64,000 nucleotides of DNA from Sphingobium limneticum (lineage in GTDB: Bacteria; Pseudomonadota; Alphaproteobacteria; Sphingomonadales; Sphingomonadaceae). This document shows, one piece after another, positions 41,391 through 59,183 of this stretch. Each line of letters opens with the position of its first letter. The stretch's first letter is position 1. The notes under the pieces were generated by a model, which ran no database searches, had not been told where the DNA came from, and saw only the letters and a list, made by a program, of their open reading frames with translations. The stretch lies in assembly GCF_008710155.1 (NCBI RefSeq), contig NZ_VYPZ01000007.1, positions 1 through 64,000 on the forward strand. Reading direction: 5' to 3'. Made by a program: the position numbers and the translations under genes.

Positions 41391-42710
41391 GTGAAACGAA
41401 CCGATCTTTCCACCCTCCTGTCCTGGATCGTCTGGGCCTTGCTGTTCGTGGGCCTGCCCATGGCGGTGGCCGGATGGGAAAGCCACAGGCAGGCGGCCGA
41501 CGCCCCTGCGCGCGTCGCGGTCGCCCATGCGGCGCGCGGCAAGCGGCCGACGACACCCCCGCCCCCTGTCGAACCGGTCAAGGTCTATGCCCTGGCACGG
41601 GATCAGGCCGTGGCGTTCAACGCCGCCATCCCCTTTTCCCGCGACCCCAATCCGGCCGCCCTGCCCTTCCTCTTTTCCGGCACGGAAACGGATATGTCCC
41701 GCGCCGTCGATTGTCTGGCCGCAGCGGAAATTTTCGAAGCGGGCGACGATGCCGTGGGTGAGCAGGCGGTCGCGCAGGTCGTATTGAACCGGGTGCGCCA
41801 CCCCGCCTTCCCCAAGACGGTATGCGGCGTCGTGTTTCAGGGGCAGGAACGCAGCACCGGTTGCCAGTTCACCTTCAGCTGCGACGGGGCGCTGGCACGG
41901 GTTCCGGGACCGGCGGCCTGGGCGCGCGCGCAGGAGATTGCGCGCGGCGCCTTGGCGGGCAAGGTCTACGCACCGGTCGGCCACGCCACCCATTATCATA
42001 CCGACTGGGTCGTGCCCTATTGGAGCAGCAGCCTGGACAAGATCACGGCGGTCGGCACCCACCTCTTCTTCCGCTGGCGTGGCTGGTGGGGCACGCCCGC
42101 CGCTTTCCGCAGGCGCGGCGATGCGGGCGAGCCGCTGATTGCGCGCATCGCGGCCTTTTCGATCGCGCATCGCGACGTGACGCTCCCGCTGCCGGGCGCC
42201 GTCACGCCGGTCGGCGACAGTGCGGAGGCGATCGCCGCGCAGGCACGACAGGCGATCGGCCTGGACCAGATCGGCAAGAGCGTGGGCGGCGTGCGGTTGA
42301 TCGCGCTGGCCGACATACGCAGCTTCCTGGTCGAACTGCCGCGCGGGAGCAAACCCGACAGCTGGCCGGAAAGCGCCCGCACCTTTTGCGCGGGACGGCC
42401 GCAATGCCGCATCATGGGATGGACCGCGGCGGACGCGCCCAAGGAATTGCCGCTGACCCTGGCCAATCTGACGTCCATGCGATTTTCCTACATTCACGAC
42501 ACGCAGAGCGGATTGCAGCGGGCATTGTGGAACTGCGCGGTGACGCCCCGCGCCGCCAAGGCCGAGTGCATGCGCCAGCGCATAACCGCAGCCTCGCCCG
42601 CGCCCGTACTGACCGGCGTTCGACGCAAGGAGCGGTTCGAAACGGTGAAGATCGCGCCGGTCGCGCCATCGGCCGCCATGCCCGGCGCCGCATCGAACGG
42701 TGCACCATGA
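41391..42710 (+). CDS. SleB-type cell-wall hydrolase
   Basis: The 439-aa protein begins with GTG and a single membrane anchor or signal at about 7-28 (LLSWIVWALLFVGLPMAVA). The SleB/hydrolase_2 domain lies near 100-205: DCLAAAEIFEAGDDAVGEQA, VVLNRVRHPAFPKTVCGVV and GHATHYHTDWVVPYW are diagnostic for these peptidoglycan lytic enzymes. A long C-terminal part (230-439) of unknown fold carries Cys residues. It acts in the periplasm on peptidoglycan. The next gene follows within 70 bases. Confidence 0.92.
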   Translation: MKRTDLSTLLSWIVWALLFVGLPMAVAGWESHRQAADAPARVAVAHAARGKRPTTPPPPVEPVKVYALARDQAVAFNAAIPFSRDPNPAALPFLFSGTETDMSRAVDCLAAAEIFEAGDDAVGEQAVAQVVLNRVRHPAFPKTVCGVVFQGQERSTGCQFTFSCDGALARVPGPAAWARAQEIARGALAGKVYAPVGHATHYHTDWVVPYWSSSLDKITAVGTHLFFRWRGWWGTPAAFRRRGDAGEPLIARIAAFSIAHRDVTLPLPGAVTPVGDSAEAIAAQARQAIGLDQIGKSVGGVRLIALADIRSFLVELPRGSKPDSWPESARTFCAGRPQCRIMGWTAADAPKELPLTLANLTSMRFSYIHDTQSGLQRALWNCAVTPRAAKAECMRQRITAASPAPVLTGVRRKERFETVKIAPVAPSAAMPGAASNGAP

Positions 42711-42777
42711 TGCCATAGCGGGTTTGCGACCCTGTTCCGTCATGGTATATTATTACATGATTGGACAAGGGTGGCAT

Positions 42778-44121
42778 ATGGTGACGCGACGGGCTTTTCT
42801 GGGCAGTGGGGGCGTGGTCTGCGGCACGTTGGGGCTGGCATTGAGCGGCGCTGACGGGAGTGCGATGGTGCACGGTGATGCCGCCTTGCCATGGCCGGCC
42901 GAGCCGCCCTTCCGCTTTACCGGCGACATGGCCGATTTCGATGCGGCACAGGCGGCATTGATGCCGCTCTATCGGGTGAACCGGGACTTCGCGACCTTCG
43001 ACGCGGCCTATTATGGCGCGATGACGCTGCCGGTACAGGCCGCCTATGAGGCGCGGTCGCGCTGGGTGAACCAGAATCATGCGCTGTTCCTGCGCAATGC
43101 GGCGCCCGGCCATCCGCGCGACGTCGAACTGGACAAATCACGCGCGGCGGTGGCGAAGCTGCTGGGCGCATCGACCGAAGAGATCGCGCTGGCGGGTGGC
43201 GGGACCGAGGCGCTCTACGCCCTGATCGCCAATTACTCGCTGCTGCAACCGGGCGACGCGGTGATCTATGCCGATGTCGATTATGACGAGATGCAGTTCG
43301 CCTGCGACTATCTGGAAAAAAGCAGGAGCGCGCGGATCGTGCGCTTTTCGCTGCCGGAACCGCATGATGAGGCCAACATATTGGCGGCCTATGAGAAGAT
43401 ACTGAAGGACACGCCACGCGCGAAACTGCTGCTGCTGACCCATTTGTCGAACCGCAGCGGGCTGGTGCCGCCGGTCAGGGCGATCGTGGACATGGCGCGG
43501 GCGCGCGGCGTGGACACGATATTGGACAGCGCGCAGGCGGTGGGCCACCTGCCCTTCACGGTGGATGACAGCGGCGCGGATTTCATCGGCTTTTCGCTGC
43601 ACAAATGGCTGGCCGCGCCGCTCGGCACAGGGGGCATCTATATCCGCAAGGGCCGGTTGCGGGATATCAGCCCCTGGCTGGGCAATCGCATCCATGGGCC
43701 GGAGGATATCCGCGCACGCATTCCCACCGGCACGGTCGATTTCGCCGCACGGCTGACGGTGCCGCGCGCGACGGAGGTGCATCAGGCCATCGGCAGTGCG
43801 GCCAAATATCGGCATCTGTTGCGCCTACGCAACTATTGGGTCGACCGAGTACGCGATATCAAGGGGCTGGAGATGATGTTGCCCGACGAGCCTGACCGCC
43901 ACGGCGCTGTCGCGGGCTTCCGCCTGCCCGGCATGAAGGGGCCGGATGACGCGAAACGGGCGGCGGCGCTATTTCTCGACAAATATCGTCTGCTGGTCGT
44001 GGCCAAGGCCGGCCTGGCGTCCGGCCCGGTGCTGCGGGTCACACCAGCCCTGTTCAACAGCAGCGCCGAACTGGACCGGCTGGTGGCCGCGATCCGGGCG
44101 GAGCGCGGGCTGTTTAGCTGA
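42778..44121 (+). CDS. Tat-exported class V aminotransferase-fold PLP protein
   Basis: ATG 42778 is preceded by AAGGGTGG and begins [14 protein letters not shown], a twin-arginine signal with a following hydrophobic stretch, so the 447-aa protein should be exported folded. The body matches the class V aminotransferase/isopenicillin N epimerase-like fold: [25 protein letters not shown] and the PLP Lys276 in [15 protein letters not shown]. The reaction is unknown (epimerase, desulfurase or aminotransferase possible). It is downstream of the SleB-type hydrolase and probably in the same transcript. Confidence 0.88.
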   Translation: MVTRRAFLGSGGVVCGTLGLALSGADGSAMVHGDAALPWPAEPPFRFTGDMADFDAAQAALMPLYRVNRDFATFDAAYYGAMTLPVQAAYEARSRWVNQNHALFLRNAAPGHPRDVELDKSRAAVAKLLGASTEEIALAGGGTEALYALIANYSLLQPGDAVIYADVDYDEMQFACDYLEKSRSARIVRFSLPEPHDEANILAAYEKILKDTPRAKLLLLTHLSNRSGLVPPVRAIVDMARARGVDTILDSAQAVGHLPFTVDDSGADFIGFSLHKWLAAPLGTGGIYIRKGRLRDISPWLGNRIHGPEDIRARIPTGTVDFAARLTVPRATEVHQAIGSAAKYRHLLRLRNYWVDRVRDIKGLEMMLPDEPDRHGAVAGFRLPGMKGPDDAKRAAALFLDKYRLLVVAKAGLASGPVLRVTPALFNSSAELDRLVAAIRAERGLFS

Positions 44122-44429
44122 CCCCCCTTCACAAACAGGGACATAGCGCCTATATCGGCGTCAATCCGGTCGTCCTCTCGACGCTATGCGTTGATGGTCG
44201 GCCGTCCCCCGGATCGCTCGGGGTCCAGCATCGAATTGCGCGCGAAGCTGGCGGAATTGGGCGACTTTCGACGGGTCATCAGGTGCTGATAGTGCGGATC
44301 GGACAGTCCCGGCCCGCACTTTTTTTGCGTGGAATAGAGGGTGCGAATCACCCTCTAGTTCATAGCGCTTCGACTGAATTTCCGCCGGGATGCGGAAAAA
44401 CACGACGAACTGACACAGGCAGGAACCGC
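44122..44429. promoter_or_regulatory. rpoB upstream region with leader hairpin
   Basis: This 308-base gap must carry the rpoBC promoter. A perfect 9-bp hairpin TAGAGGGTG/CACCCTCTA with loop CGAAT sits at 44335-44357, just after a TTTTTTT tract, and could be an mRNA processing or attenuation element. AGGA lies before the rpoB ATG. No ribosomal protein genes (rplJ/rplL) are found upstream. Confidence 0.55.
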
Positions 44430-48593
<4,164 letters not shown>

Positions 48594-48602
48594 GGGCCCC
48601 TT

Positions 48603-48631
48603 GGAGCGCTGCCTCCCGAAGACAGCGCTCC
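48603..48631 (+). promoter_or_regulatory. Hairpin between rpoB and rpoC
   Basis: GGAGCGCTG and CAGCGCTCC pair perfectly around 11 bases, 9 bases after the rpoB stop. A palindrome CCCTCTAGAGGG follows at 48658-48669, next to the rpoC ribosome site. These may be RNase processing or stability elements. Confidence 0.45.
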
Positions 48632-48678
48632 TCCCCTGCCTCGCTCCAGATACTTTACCCTCTAGAGGGACTTGAAAT

Positions 48679-52965
<4,287 letters not shown>

Positions 52966-52976
52966 GCCCTTTGAAA

Positions 52977-53016
52977 GCATGGGAGCCGCACCCTATATAG
53001 AGTGCGGCTCCCATGC
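52977..53016 (+). terminator. Long hairpin after rpoC
   Basis: GCATGGGAGCCGCAC and GTGCGGCTCCCATGC are perfect 15-bp arms with a 10-base loop, 11 bases after the rpoC stop. No T-run follows directly; a second hairpin with T-run lies 30 bases on. Confidence 0.6.
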
Positions 53017-53045
53017 CCTTCCCTTCCGCAAGGAAGAGAAGATAT

Positions 53046-53084
53046 GCCCGTCGGACGCACCTGCGCCCGGCGGGCTTTCTTTTT
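53046..53084 (+). terminator. rho-independent terminator of rpoBC
   Basis: GCCCG...CGGGC outer arms with a mostly paired middle and a short ACCT loop are followed by TTTCTTTTT. With the preceding hairpin it forms a tandem terminator region. Confidence 0.85.
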
Positions 53085-53208
53085 GCGCGGCCGAAAAGTC
53101 AGTGGGGGAAGGTCGCAGAAAGTCGCGCAAATATATCAGAAAAGTGCTTGACCGACTCTGCAACCCCGCCTATCTGCGGCCACCCAAGCGCGGCGCGCTC
53201 AGGATTGA

Positions 53209-53282
53209 TGCCCGATCCTCTAATGGTAAGAGAGCGGACTCTGACTCCGTCAATCAAGGTTCGAGTCCTTGTCGGGCATCCA
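53209..53282 (+). tRNA. tRNA-Gln (anticodon CTG)
   Basis: A 74-base tRNA with encoded CCA: acceptor TGCCCGA/TCGGGCA, anticodon arm GCGGA-CTCTGAC-TCCGT and T-arm AAGGT-TCGAGTC-CTTGT. Anticodon CTG reads the Gln codon CAG. Located after rpoBC; a small phage-type gene follows on the other strand. Confidence 0.97.
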
Positions 53283-53335
53283 AATTTTCTACATTCAGCT
53301 AGAGATGCCGCCCAACAGCTGAGGCTTGGTGGCTA

Positions 53336-53614
53336 TCAATGTCCCTGCTGTCGAATGGCATCGATCATGTATCGCCAGACATTGGCCGCATCGCTTTGAT
53401 AGGCGACGAACGATTCATCCGGACCGACATATCGGATAATCTCTACACCCGCCTCCTTCATCGGCAGGCTTGGCTCATGCAGAGCCTCGATCACCGCTAC
53501 CACCTGCGGCACATGGCGACGCCAATCGGCTTCGTCGTCTGGCGAAACCTTACCAGTCCCAGCCTTGGCTTCCAACGCGCATAGAGCGCGAGCGGCGCGT
53601 TCGATCGGTGTCAT
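53336..53614 (-). CDS. Small phage-type hypothetical protein (92 aa)
   Basis: The product starts MTPIERAARALCALEAK and contains HVPQVVAVIEALHEPS and NVWRYMIDAIRQQ. It resembles short hypothetical proteins often seen in sphingomonad and phage genomes; no function is known. No strong ribosome site precedes the ATG at 53614. It lies directly after tRNA-Gln, the classical place for phage remnants. It could be a leftover of an integrated element. Confidence 0.5.
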   Translation of the reverse strand: MTPIERAARALCALEAKAGTGKVSPDDEADWRRHVPQVVAVIEALHEPSLPMKEAGVEIIRYVGPDESFVAYQSDAANVWRYMIDAIRQQGH

Positions 53615-53666
53615 GTCACGAAGGTCACCAAAGCAACCCACGCCGTCAATGCGTATCGTCGACGCG

Positions 53667-55289
53667 CTACGCCGGGACGATCGCCCGCGCCACCGCTTCT
53701 GCCACCTTGATCCCGTCGATCGCGGCGGAGAGGATGCCGCCGGCATAGCCCGCGCCCTCACCCGCTGGGTACAGGCCGGCGACGTTGAGGCTCTGATAAT
53801 CCTTGCCGCGCGTGATGCGAATGGGCGAGGAGGTACGCGTTTCCACGCCGGTCATCACCGCGTCGGGATGGTCATAATGGGCGATCTGGCGGCCGAAGGC
53901 GGGCAGAGCCTCGTGGAACGCCTCGATCACATAGTCGGGCAGGCAGAGCGACAGGTCGGTCGGCGTCACGCCCGGCTTGTAGGAAGGCACGACTTCGCCA
54001 AGCTGCGTCGAGGGTCGGCGCGCGAGGAAGTCCCCGACCGTCTGGCCCGGCGCCCAATAGGAGGAGCCGCCTGCCTGATAGGCCAGGCTCTCCCAATGGC
54101 GCTGGAGCGCGATGCCGGCGAGCGGACCGTCCGGATAATCCTTGGCCGGGTCGATGCCGACCACCAGCCCCGAATTGGCGTTGAATTCTGCGCGGCTATA
54201 TTGGCTCATGCCGTTGGTGACGACGCGCCCTTCTTCCGACGTGGCGGCCACGACGCGGCCGCCGGGGCACATGCAGAAGCTGTAGACGGTGCGGCCGTTG
54301 GCGCAGTGATGGGCGAGGCTATAGGCAGCCGCGCCAAGGTCCGGGTGGCCAGCGCAATTGCCGTAGCGAGCGCGATCGACCCAGCTTTGCGGATGTTCGA
54401 TCCGCACGCCGATGGAAAAGGGCTTGGGTTCGATATGGACCCCGCGCGCGTGCAGCATCTCGAAGGTCGGGCGCGCACTATGGCCGACCGCCAGCACGAC
54501 ATGGTCGCTTTCTATCACGCTGCCATCGTGCAGCACTACGCCGCGCAGTTTCTGCGCCCCGTCGCCCTGCCGTTCCAGCACCAGATCGTCCACGCGCTGC
54601 TGCCAGCGATATTCGCCGCCCAGCGCCTCGATCTGCTTGCGCATCGCCTCCACCATGGTGACGAGGCGAAAGGTGCCGATATGGGGATGCGCTTCCCAGA
54701 GAATATCGTCGGGCGCGCCGGCGGCGACGAACTCTTCCAGCACCTTGCGACCCAAAAAGCGCGGGTCTTTGACACGGCAATAAAGTTTGCCGTCGGAGAA
54801 GGTGCCCGCTCCGCCCTCGCCGAACTGGACGTTGCTGTCCGGATTCAGCTCGGCCCGGCGCCACAGGCCCCAGGTATCCTTGGTCCGTTCGCGCACCACC
54901 TTGCCGCGATCGAGGATGATGGGCTTGAACCCCATCTGCGCGAGGATGAGGCCCGCGAACAGACCGCATGGTCCGGCGCCGATCACGACCGGGCGCAGAC
55001 CCTGCCAGCCGTCGGGGACGTGGGTGACGAATTTATAGCTGCTGTCCGGCGTCGGGCGGATGTCGTGGTCGTTCGCGAAACGGCCGAGCAGCGCCGCCTC
55101 GTCCGCAACATCGACGTCGAACGTGTAGACGAGCATGATGGCGGAGCGGCGGCGGGCGTCATTCCCGCGCCGCACCAGGCTGTACCCGCGCAGGTCATGG
55201 GGTTCGAGGCCAAGGCGTTCGCAAATGGCGGCGGGGATCGCCTCGGCCGGATGGTCGAGGGGCAGTTTCAGGCCGGAAAGACGGATCAT
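53667..55289 (-). CDS. FAD-dependent oxidoreductase (COG2509 type)
   Basis: The 540-aa protein has an N-terminal region of about 90 residues (LRGYSLVRRGNDARRR) followed by a FAD-binding Rossmann fold (PVVIGAGPCGLFAGLILAQMG), a GGAGTFSDGKLYCR segment and the C-terminal GLYPAGEGAGYAGGILSAAIDG. This is the long FAD-dependent dehydrogenase family COG2509, widespread but of unknown substrate. ATG 55289 begins MIRLSGLKLPL; upstream sequence in frame is not typical. It is followed after 36 bases by the PepSY gene read in the same direction. Confidence 0.9.
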   Translation of the reverse strand: MIRLSGLKLPLDHPAEAIPAAICERLGLEPHDLRGYSLVRRGNDARRRSAIMLVYTFDVDVADEAALLGRFANDHDIRPTPDSSYKFVTHVPDGWQGLRPVVIGAGPCGLFAGLILAQMGFKPIILDRGKVVRERTKDTWGLWRRAELNPDSNVQFGEGGAGTFSDGKLYCRVKDPRFLGRKVLEEFVAAGAPDDILWEAHPHIGTFRLVTMVEAMRKQIEALGGEYRWQQRVDDLVLERQGDGAQKLRGVVLHDGSVIESDHVVLAVGHSARPTFEMLHARGVHIEPKPFSIGVRIEHPQSWVDRARYGNCAGHPDLGAAAYSLAHHCANGRTVYSFCMCPGGRVVAATSEEGRVVTNGMSQYSRAEFNANSGLVVGIDPAKDYPDGPLAGIALQRHWESLAYQAGGSSYWAPGQTVGDFLARRPSTQLGEVVPSYKPGVTPTDLSLCLPDYVIEAFHEALPAFGRQIAHYDHPDAVMTGVETRTSSPIRITRGKDYQSLNVAGLYPAGEGAGYAGGILSAAIDGIKVAEAVARAIVPA

Positions 55290-55324
55290 GGCTGCGCCAT
55301 AGTCCTTCGCGGCCTGAAAATAAA

Positions 55325-56563
55325 CTAGCTGCGCCGCATCTGCCCGACCAGCCATTCGCCCACCAGCGCCGTCAGCATCGACAGGCCGGTGAGCGGGAAG
55401 AGAAGGCCGAGGGCAAGCATCAGTCCCGCGACTATGCGCGCCGTGCCCGGTGGCGCGGGCGGCGGCGCGGCGAACCGGCGTTTCCACCAGAGGATCGGCG
55501 CGGTGAGGCAGAGGGCGAGCAAGCAGAGGCAGCCCGCCAGCATCAGCAGCCGGTTTACCTCGCCATATTGTTGCCCTTGATGGGTGGCGATGCCCCATTC
55601 GACGCTTTTGGCCCCCATGCCGAACTGGCGCCAATCCATTTCCTGCACCACCACGCCGGTGCTTGCATCGATGGTAATGGCGCGGGCATCGTTGGCACGA
55701 GCGTTGAGCGCAGTGACCAGGTAGGGCGCGTCGGGGCTGGCCGGCAGGAACAATTGATAGCCGGAAGCGAGGCCATGGCGGGCCGCGATCCGGACGACCG
55801 CATCGACGCCGATGTCGCCCGGACCGCCGGTTGGCGCGTTCCTGTCCCGTAATGTCCATGGCAGCGCCTGCTTGGCCGGCGGCGCCCAGGGATTGACCTT
55901 CATCGCCGGGCGACCTGCGCCATTGGCGGCGATGACGGCGCGCAGACCGCCGCCCCAGACATCGGTCCAGGGCATGCCGGTGACGGCCAGGAACAGGATC
56001 ACGCCGGCCGACAAGAAACCCAGCGTGCCATGCAGGTCGCGCCAGAAGAGCCGCCCGCCGGCCCGCCCCCGGATCGCCAGCGCGGGGCTGCCGCGACGGG
56101 GCCAGCGCAGATAGAGGCCGGTGATGCAGAGCAGGATCGCCCAGCCCGCCACCACCTCCACCAGTCGGTTGCCGATCGGGCCGGTCAAAGCGAGGCTGTG
56201 CAGGTCACGGATCGTCTGCATAATGCCACCGTCGTGCATCCGGCCTTGCAGCCGGCCGCTATAGGGATCGACGAAAGTGACGGTCGATCCGGTCGTGACG
56301 CGCCAGCTTTCGTCGCGCTTGGCAGGCACCAATATCTGGGTTGCAGGCGCCCCCGCCACCTGCGCGGCGGCGATGAGGCGTGCGGGTAGCAGCGGTTGCG
56401 CATTTGGTGGCGCAGTGATCCGCACCGGATAAAACCATGCCTCTATCTCCGGTTTGTAGAGATAGAGGGCGCCAGTCACCGCCATCAGCGCCAGCACCGG
56501 CAGGACGATGAGGCCCGCATAGAAATGCCAGCGCCACATTGCTCGATAAAGTCCCCGCTCCAT
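55325..56563 (-). CDS. PepSY-associated membrane protein (COG3182)
   Basis: The 412-aa inner-membrane protein has about four to five helices: one near the N-terminus (HFYAGLIVLPVLALMAVTGALYLY), others near 140-160, 185-205 and 345-405. PepSY-like soluble stretches lie between them. His residues sit in MWRWHFYAG, DLHSLALTG, DLHGTLGF and ATHQGQQ, which in this family are candidate heme ligands. Its start overlaps the stop of the TonB-dependent receptor gene (TGATG), so it probably works with this receptor in iron uptake, for example as a reductase for imported ferric complexes. This function is inferred from context. Confidence 0.9.
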   Translation of the reverse strand: MERGLYRAMWRWHFYAGLIVLPVLALMAVTGALYLYKPEIEAWFYPVRITAPPNAQPLLPARLIAAAQVAGAPATQILVPAKRDESWRVTTGSTVTFVDPYSGRLQGRMHDGGIMQTIRDLHSLALTGPIGNRLVEVVAGWAILLCITGLYLRWPRRGSPALAIRGRAGGRLFWRDLHGTLGFLSAGVILFLAVTGMPWTDVWGGGLRAVIAANGAGRPAMKVNPWAPPAKQALPWTLRDRNAPTGGPGDIGVDAVVRIAARHGLASGYQLFLPASPDAPYLVTALNARANDARAITIDASTGVVVQEMDWRQFGMGAKSVEWGIATHQGQQYGEVNRLLMLAGCLCLLALCLTAPILWWKRRFAAPPPAPPGTARIVAGLMLALGLLFPLTGLSMLTALVGEWLVGQMRRS

Positions 56564-58584
56564 CAGAAGCGCGCCCTGACACCGGCATAGAAAGCGCGGC
56601 GTTCGACGGGGTAGAAGATGGCGCGTCCGCTCGCGGGCAGGGCGGCATAGTTTACCACCGCGCTGATATCGCCGATGGCGCGTTCCCCCGTCAGGTTGCG
56701 GGCGTCGAGGAACAGGGTGACGCCATCACGCAACTGCGCCTGTGCCCCAAGGTTGAGCAGCGCATAGCTGCCCACGCGCTTGCTGTTGGCATAATCGACC
56801 CAGGCGCCCTGCGGCAGCCATTCGACCGCCGGTGAGACGCTGAGGCGATCCGTGCCCAGTTTCAGCTCCGCGCGATAGACATGACGTGGCACCACCGGCA
56901 GGCGGTTGTCGCCGAATTGCGCATCGCCGCGGAACCGGAAGTCGCTAAATTGATAGACCTGTCGCAGGCTGGCCCAAGACGTCAGGGTCAGGTCCAGCCC
57001 GGCCTCTATCCCCTGATGCCGGGTCCGGTCGGCATTGAAGGTCGCGGCAGGAATGGTGCCGGCGACGACGCTATATTGCAGCATCTCGCCGCGCAGGTCG
57101 GCACGATAGAGGCTGATATCCCAGGCGGCGATGCCCAGCCGGCCGCGCGTGCCGATTTCCGCCGTCCATGCCTTTTGCAGGCCGACGGGCGTGAAGCCCG
57201 GTGCGCCACCGGCGGGCGTCTGGCTCAGTTCGCCAAAACCCGGCATTTCGATCGACCGGCTATAATTGGCGTAGAATTGCAGCGTCTCGGCGGGCTGGTA
57301 GAGAAGGCCCAGCTTGGGTGCGAAACTGTCGAAGCTGGCGTCGCCGCTGCGCACCGGGACAAGGCGATTGGCGATGCGCCGCTCGCCATGGCTGTAAAGG
57401 CCGCCCGCGATCAGCCAGAGGTTCGTGACCGGCGCAATCCGCGCTTCGGCATAGCTGTTGATCGTCTGCGCCTTTTGCAGGGCATTTGCGGTCAGCGCGC
57501 CGGACCTGCCGTTCAGGTTGACGAACTGGCGTGCCACCGTGCGGCCGAATCGTGCCTGACTGCCCAGCGTCAATGCCACCGGCATAGCTCCCAGATTGCC
57601 CGTCAGGGCGAGGCTGGCGAAAAGGCCGCGATCCTCCGACGTCTGATCGATCAGCTGATAGATGGGGTGGGACAGAGCCTTGGTATTGTAGAAGAGGCCG
57701 AAGGCCAGCGTGCCATGGGCAAGATCGATGCTGGTGCGGTTTTGAAGCCGGATCGAATCGATATCCCGCGCCTGGTTGCCCGTGAAATTACCCTTGGCGG
57801 GATGGTCGATCGCATCCGCCTCGCTGAGCGCACCGGCCAGATGCTGGCGGATGGCCTGAGCGCTGGCGTAGAAGCGGGTTTCAACGCCCTCCCCCAGTTT
57901 CAGCCCAACATTGCCGTTGACGCGCAGCGCCTTGCGGTCGCCATGGGCGCGGTCGCTGTTCGACCGATCGCCTGAGACAACGAGATAGACATCTGCGCGC
58001 TCGTCGGCATGACCATAGGCGATCTTGCCGCGCAGCGTGTCGAAGCTGCCACCGTCGATGCGCAGCTCCGCGCCCGGCATGCTGCGCCCGGTCGGCGTCA
58101 CGGCATTGATCGCCCCGCCGAGCGTCGATCCGCCAAAGCGTAGCGCATTGCCCCCACGATAGACCTCCAGATGCTGAAAGATTTGCGGGTCCAGCTCCTG
58201 GAAATCGCCATTATCGTCGGCGCCGTTGATGGGAATGCCGTCCTGCAACAGGGTCAGGCCACGCATATGATAGCCGCGCGACAGGCCCGATCCGCGGATG
58301 GAGATACGCACCTCCTGCCCGAAACGCGGCTGGGTATAGACGCCGGGGGAAAAGGCCAGCGCATCGCGCAGGGAGACGGCGGCCTTGTTCGCAAACTCGT
58401 CGGCAGCGACGACATCTACGCCGCCGGGGGTTTGCTGAACGCGGGCAGCCGCTGCTTCGACGATCGGGCTGGCGGTGACGATGATGGCGCCCTGCTCGGC
58501 TTCCTCGGCGGAGGCATGCGTGGCGGACAGGATAAGGGTCAGGGCGCACAGCGGCAGGCTGCGCGCGACATGGTGATGACGCAT
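56563..58584 (-). CDS. TonB-dependent receptor (FecA/FhuA-like)
   Basis: The 673-aa outer-membrane receptor has a signal peptide ending at ATHASA, a plug domain (QQTPGGVDVVAADEFANKA, RISIRGSGLSRGYHMRGL) and a barrel with the aromatic C-terminus AFYAGVRARF. The ATG at 58584 is used; a TTG 30 bases upstream is possible but less likely. Such receptors take up ferric siderophores. It is translationally coupled to the PepSY membrane protein, and a DUF2946 protein gene lies directly upstream. Ligand unknown. Confidence 0.92.
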   Translation of the reverse strand: MRHHHVARSLPLCALTLILSATHASAEEAEQGAIIVTASPIVEAAAARVQQTPGGVDVVAADEFANKAAVSLRDALAFSPGVYTQPRFGQEVRISIRGSGLSRGYHMRGLTLLQDGIPINGADDNGDFQELDPQIFQHLEVYRGGNALRFGGSTLGGAINAVTPTGRSMPGAELRIDGGSFDTLRGKIAYGHADERADVYLVVSGDRSNSDRAHGDRKALRVNGNVGLKLGEGVETRFYASAQAIRQHLAGALSEADAIDHPAKGNFTGNQARDIDSIRLQNRTSIDLAHGTLAFGLFYNTKALSHPIYQLIDQTSEDRGLFASLALTGNLGAMPVALTLGSQARFGRTVARQFVNLNGRSGALTANALQKAQTINSYAEARIAPVTNLWLIAGGLYSHGERRIANRLVPVRSGDASFDSFAPKLGLLYQPAETLQFYANYSRSIEMPGFGELSQTPAGGAPGFTPVGLQKAWTAEIGTRGRLGIAAWDISLYRADLRGEMLQYSVVAGTIPAATFNADRTRHQGIEAGLDLTLTSWASLRQVYQFSDFRFRGDAQFGDNRLPVVPRHVYRAELKLGTDRLSVSPAVEWLPQGAWVDYANSKRVGSYALLNLGAQAQLRDGVTLFLDARNLTGERAIGDISAVVNYAALPASGRAIFYPVERRAFYAGVRARF

Positions 58585-58632
58585 GGAGAGAATGGCTTTC
58601 TGAAAATAATGCAAAGGACCGCGCGTGCCCTT

Positions 58633-58687
58633 CGACGCCGCCTGCGGCGTCGCTCAGGACAGGCTCCGACAGGCTCAGCACGAACGG
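58633..58687. repeat. Hairpin plus half-copy of the GTTCG...CGAAC-type repeat
   Basis: CGACGCCG/CGGCGTCG hairpin (58633-58652) is followed by CAGGCTCCGACAGGCTCAG and CACGAACGG, a half copy of the sequence found as a full inverted repeat at 61883-62013. Confidence 0.6.
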
Positions 58688-58701
58688 AGATTTTGGCTTT
58701 T

Positions 58702-59109
58702 TCAGAAAGGGACGGGTGGCCCTGATGACGGCGGCGGCGGCGCGGCGAGGCGGGCGATCAGCCCGGTCTTGAGCGCAAAGGCGATCGGACCGAAGGCCAG
58801 TTGCCAAGCAGGCAGCGGCAGGTCGGCCGCCATGAGCGGCGGCACCAGCGGCTGCACCGATGCGGCGAAGGGGCAATGTTGCTGCCCGGTCACGCCGTCA
58901 TCGGGGCGATGGTCGCCCTTATCCGGCGCGGTTCCGCGCGGCACGACGACGTTGACGGGACCGGTCCCGGTACAGAGCGTCACCACGACGCCCCGTTCCG
59001 TACGCACGGGCATGAAGCCCGACGGTGCGATCAGCTGGATGGCAAGGACGAGCAGAGCCAGCGCTGCCAACAGGCCGCGCGCCTTCTCCGACTGTCTGAT
59101 CACCCCCAT
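58702..59109 (-). CDS. DUF2946 domain protein
   Basis: The 135-aa protein has one hydrophobic segment near the N-terminus (LLAALALLVLAIQLIAPSGFM), a periplasmic middle with Cys in VTLCTG and HCPFA, and a second hydrophobic part around 95-120. This matches DUF2946 proteins, which often accompany iron- or copper-related TonB-dependent receptors. Start: GGGGA is best placed for the second ATG of the pair at 59112/59109. It is read in the same direction as the receptor gene downstream. Confidence 0.85.
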   Translation of the reverse strand: MGVIRQSEKARGLLAALALLVLAIQLIAPSGFMPVRTERGVVVTLCTGTGPVNVVVPRGTAPDKGDHRPDDGVTGQQHCPFAASVQPLVPPLMAADLPLPAWQLAFGPIAFALKTGLIARLAAPPPPSSGPPVPF

Positions 59110-59183
59110 CATGTCCCCTGACGTAGCGGCGATGGGCCGCCCTGTCATCCGGGCAAAAGGTCCAAGTCGCGCCCTCACTCACC

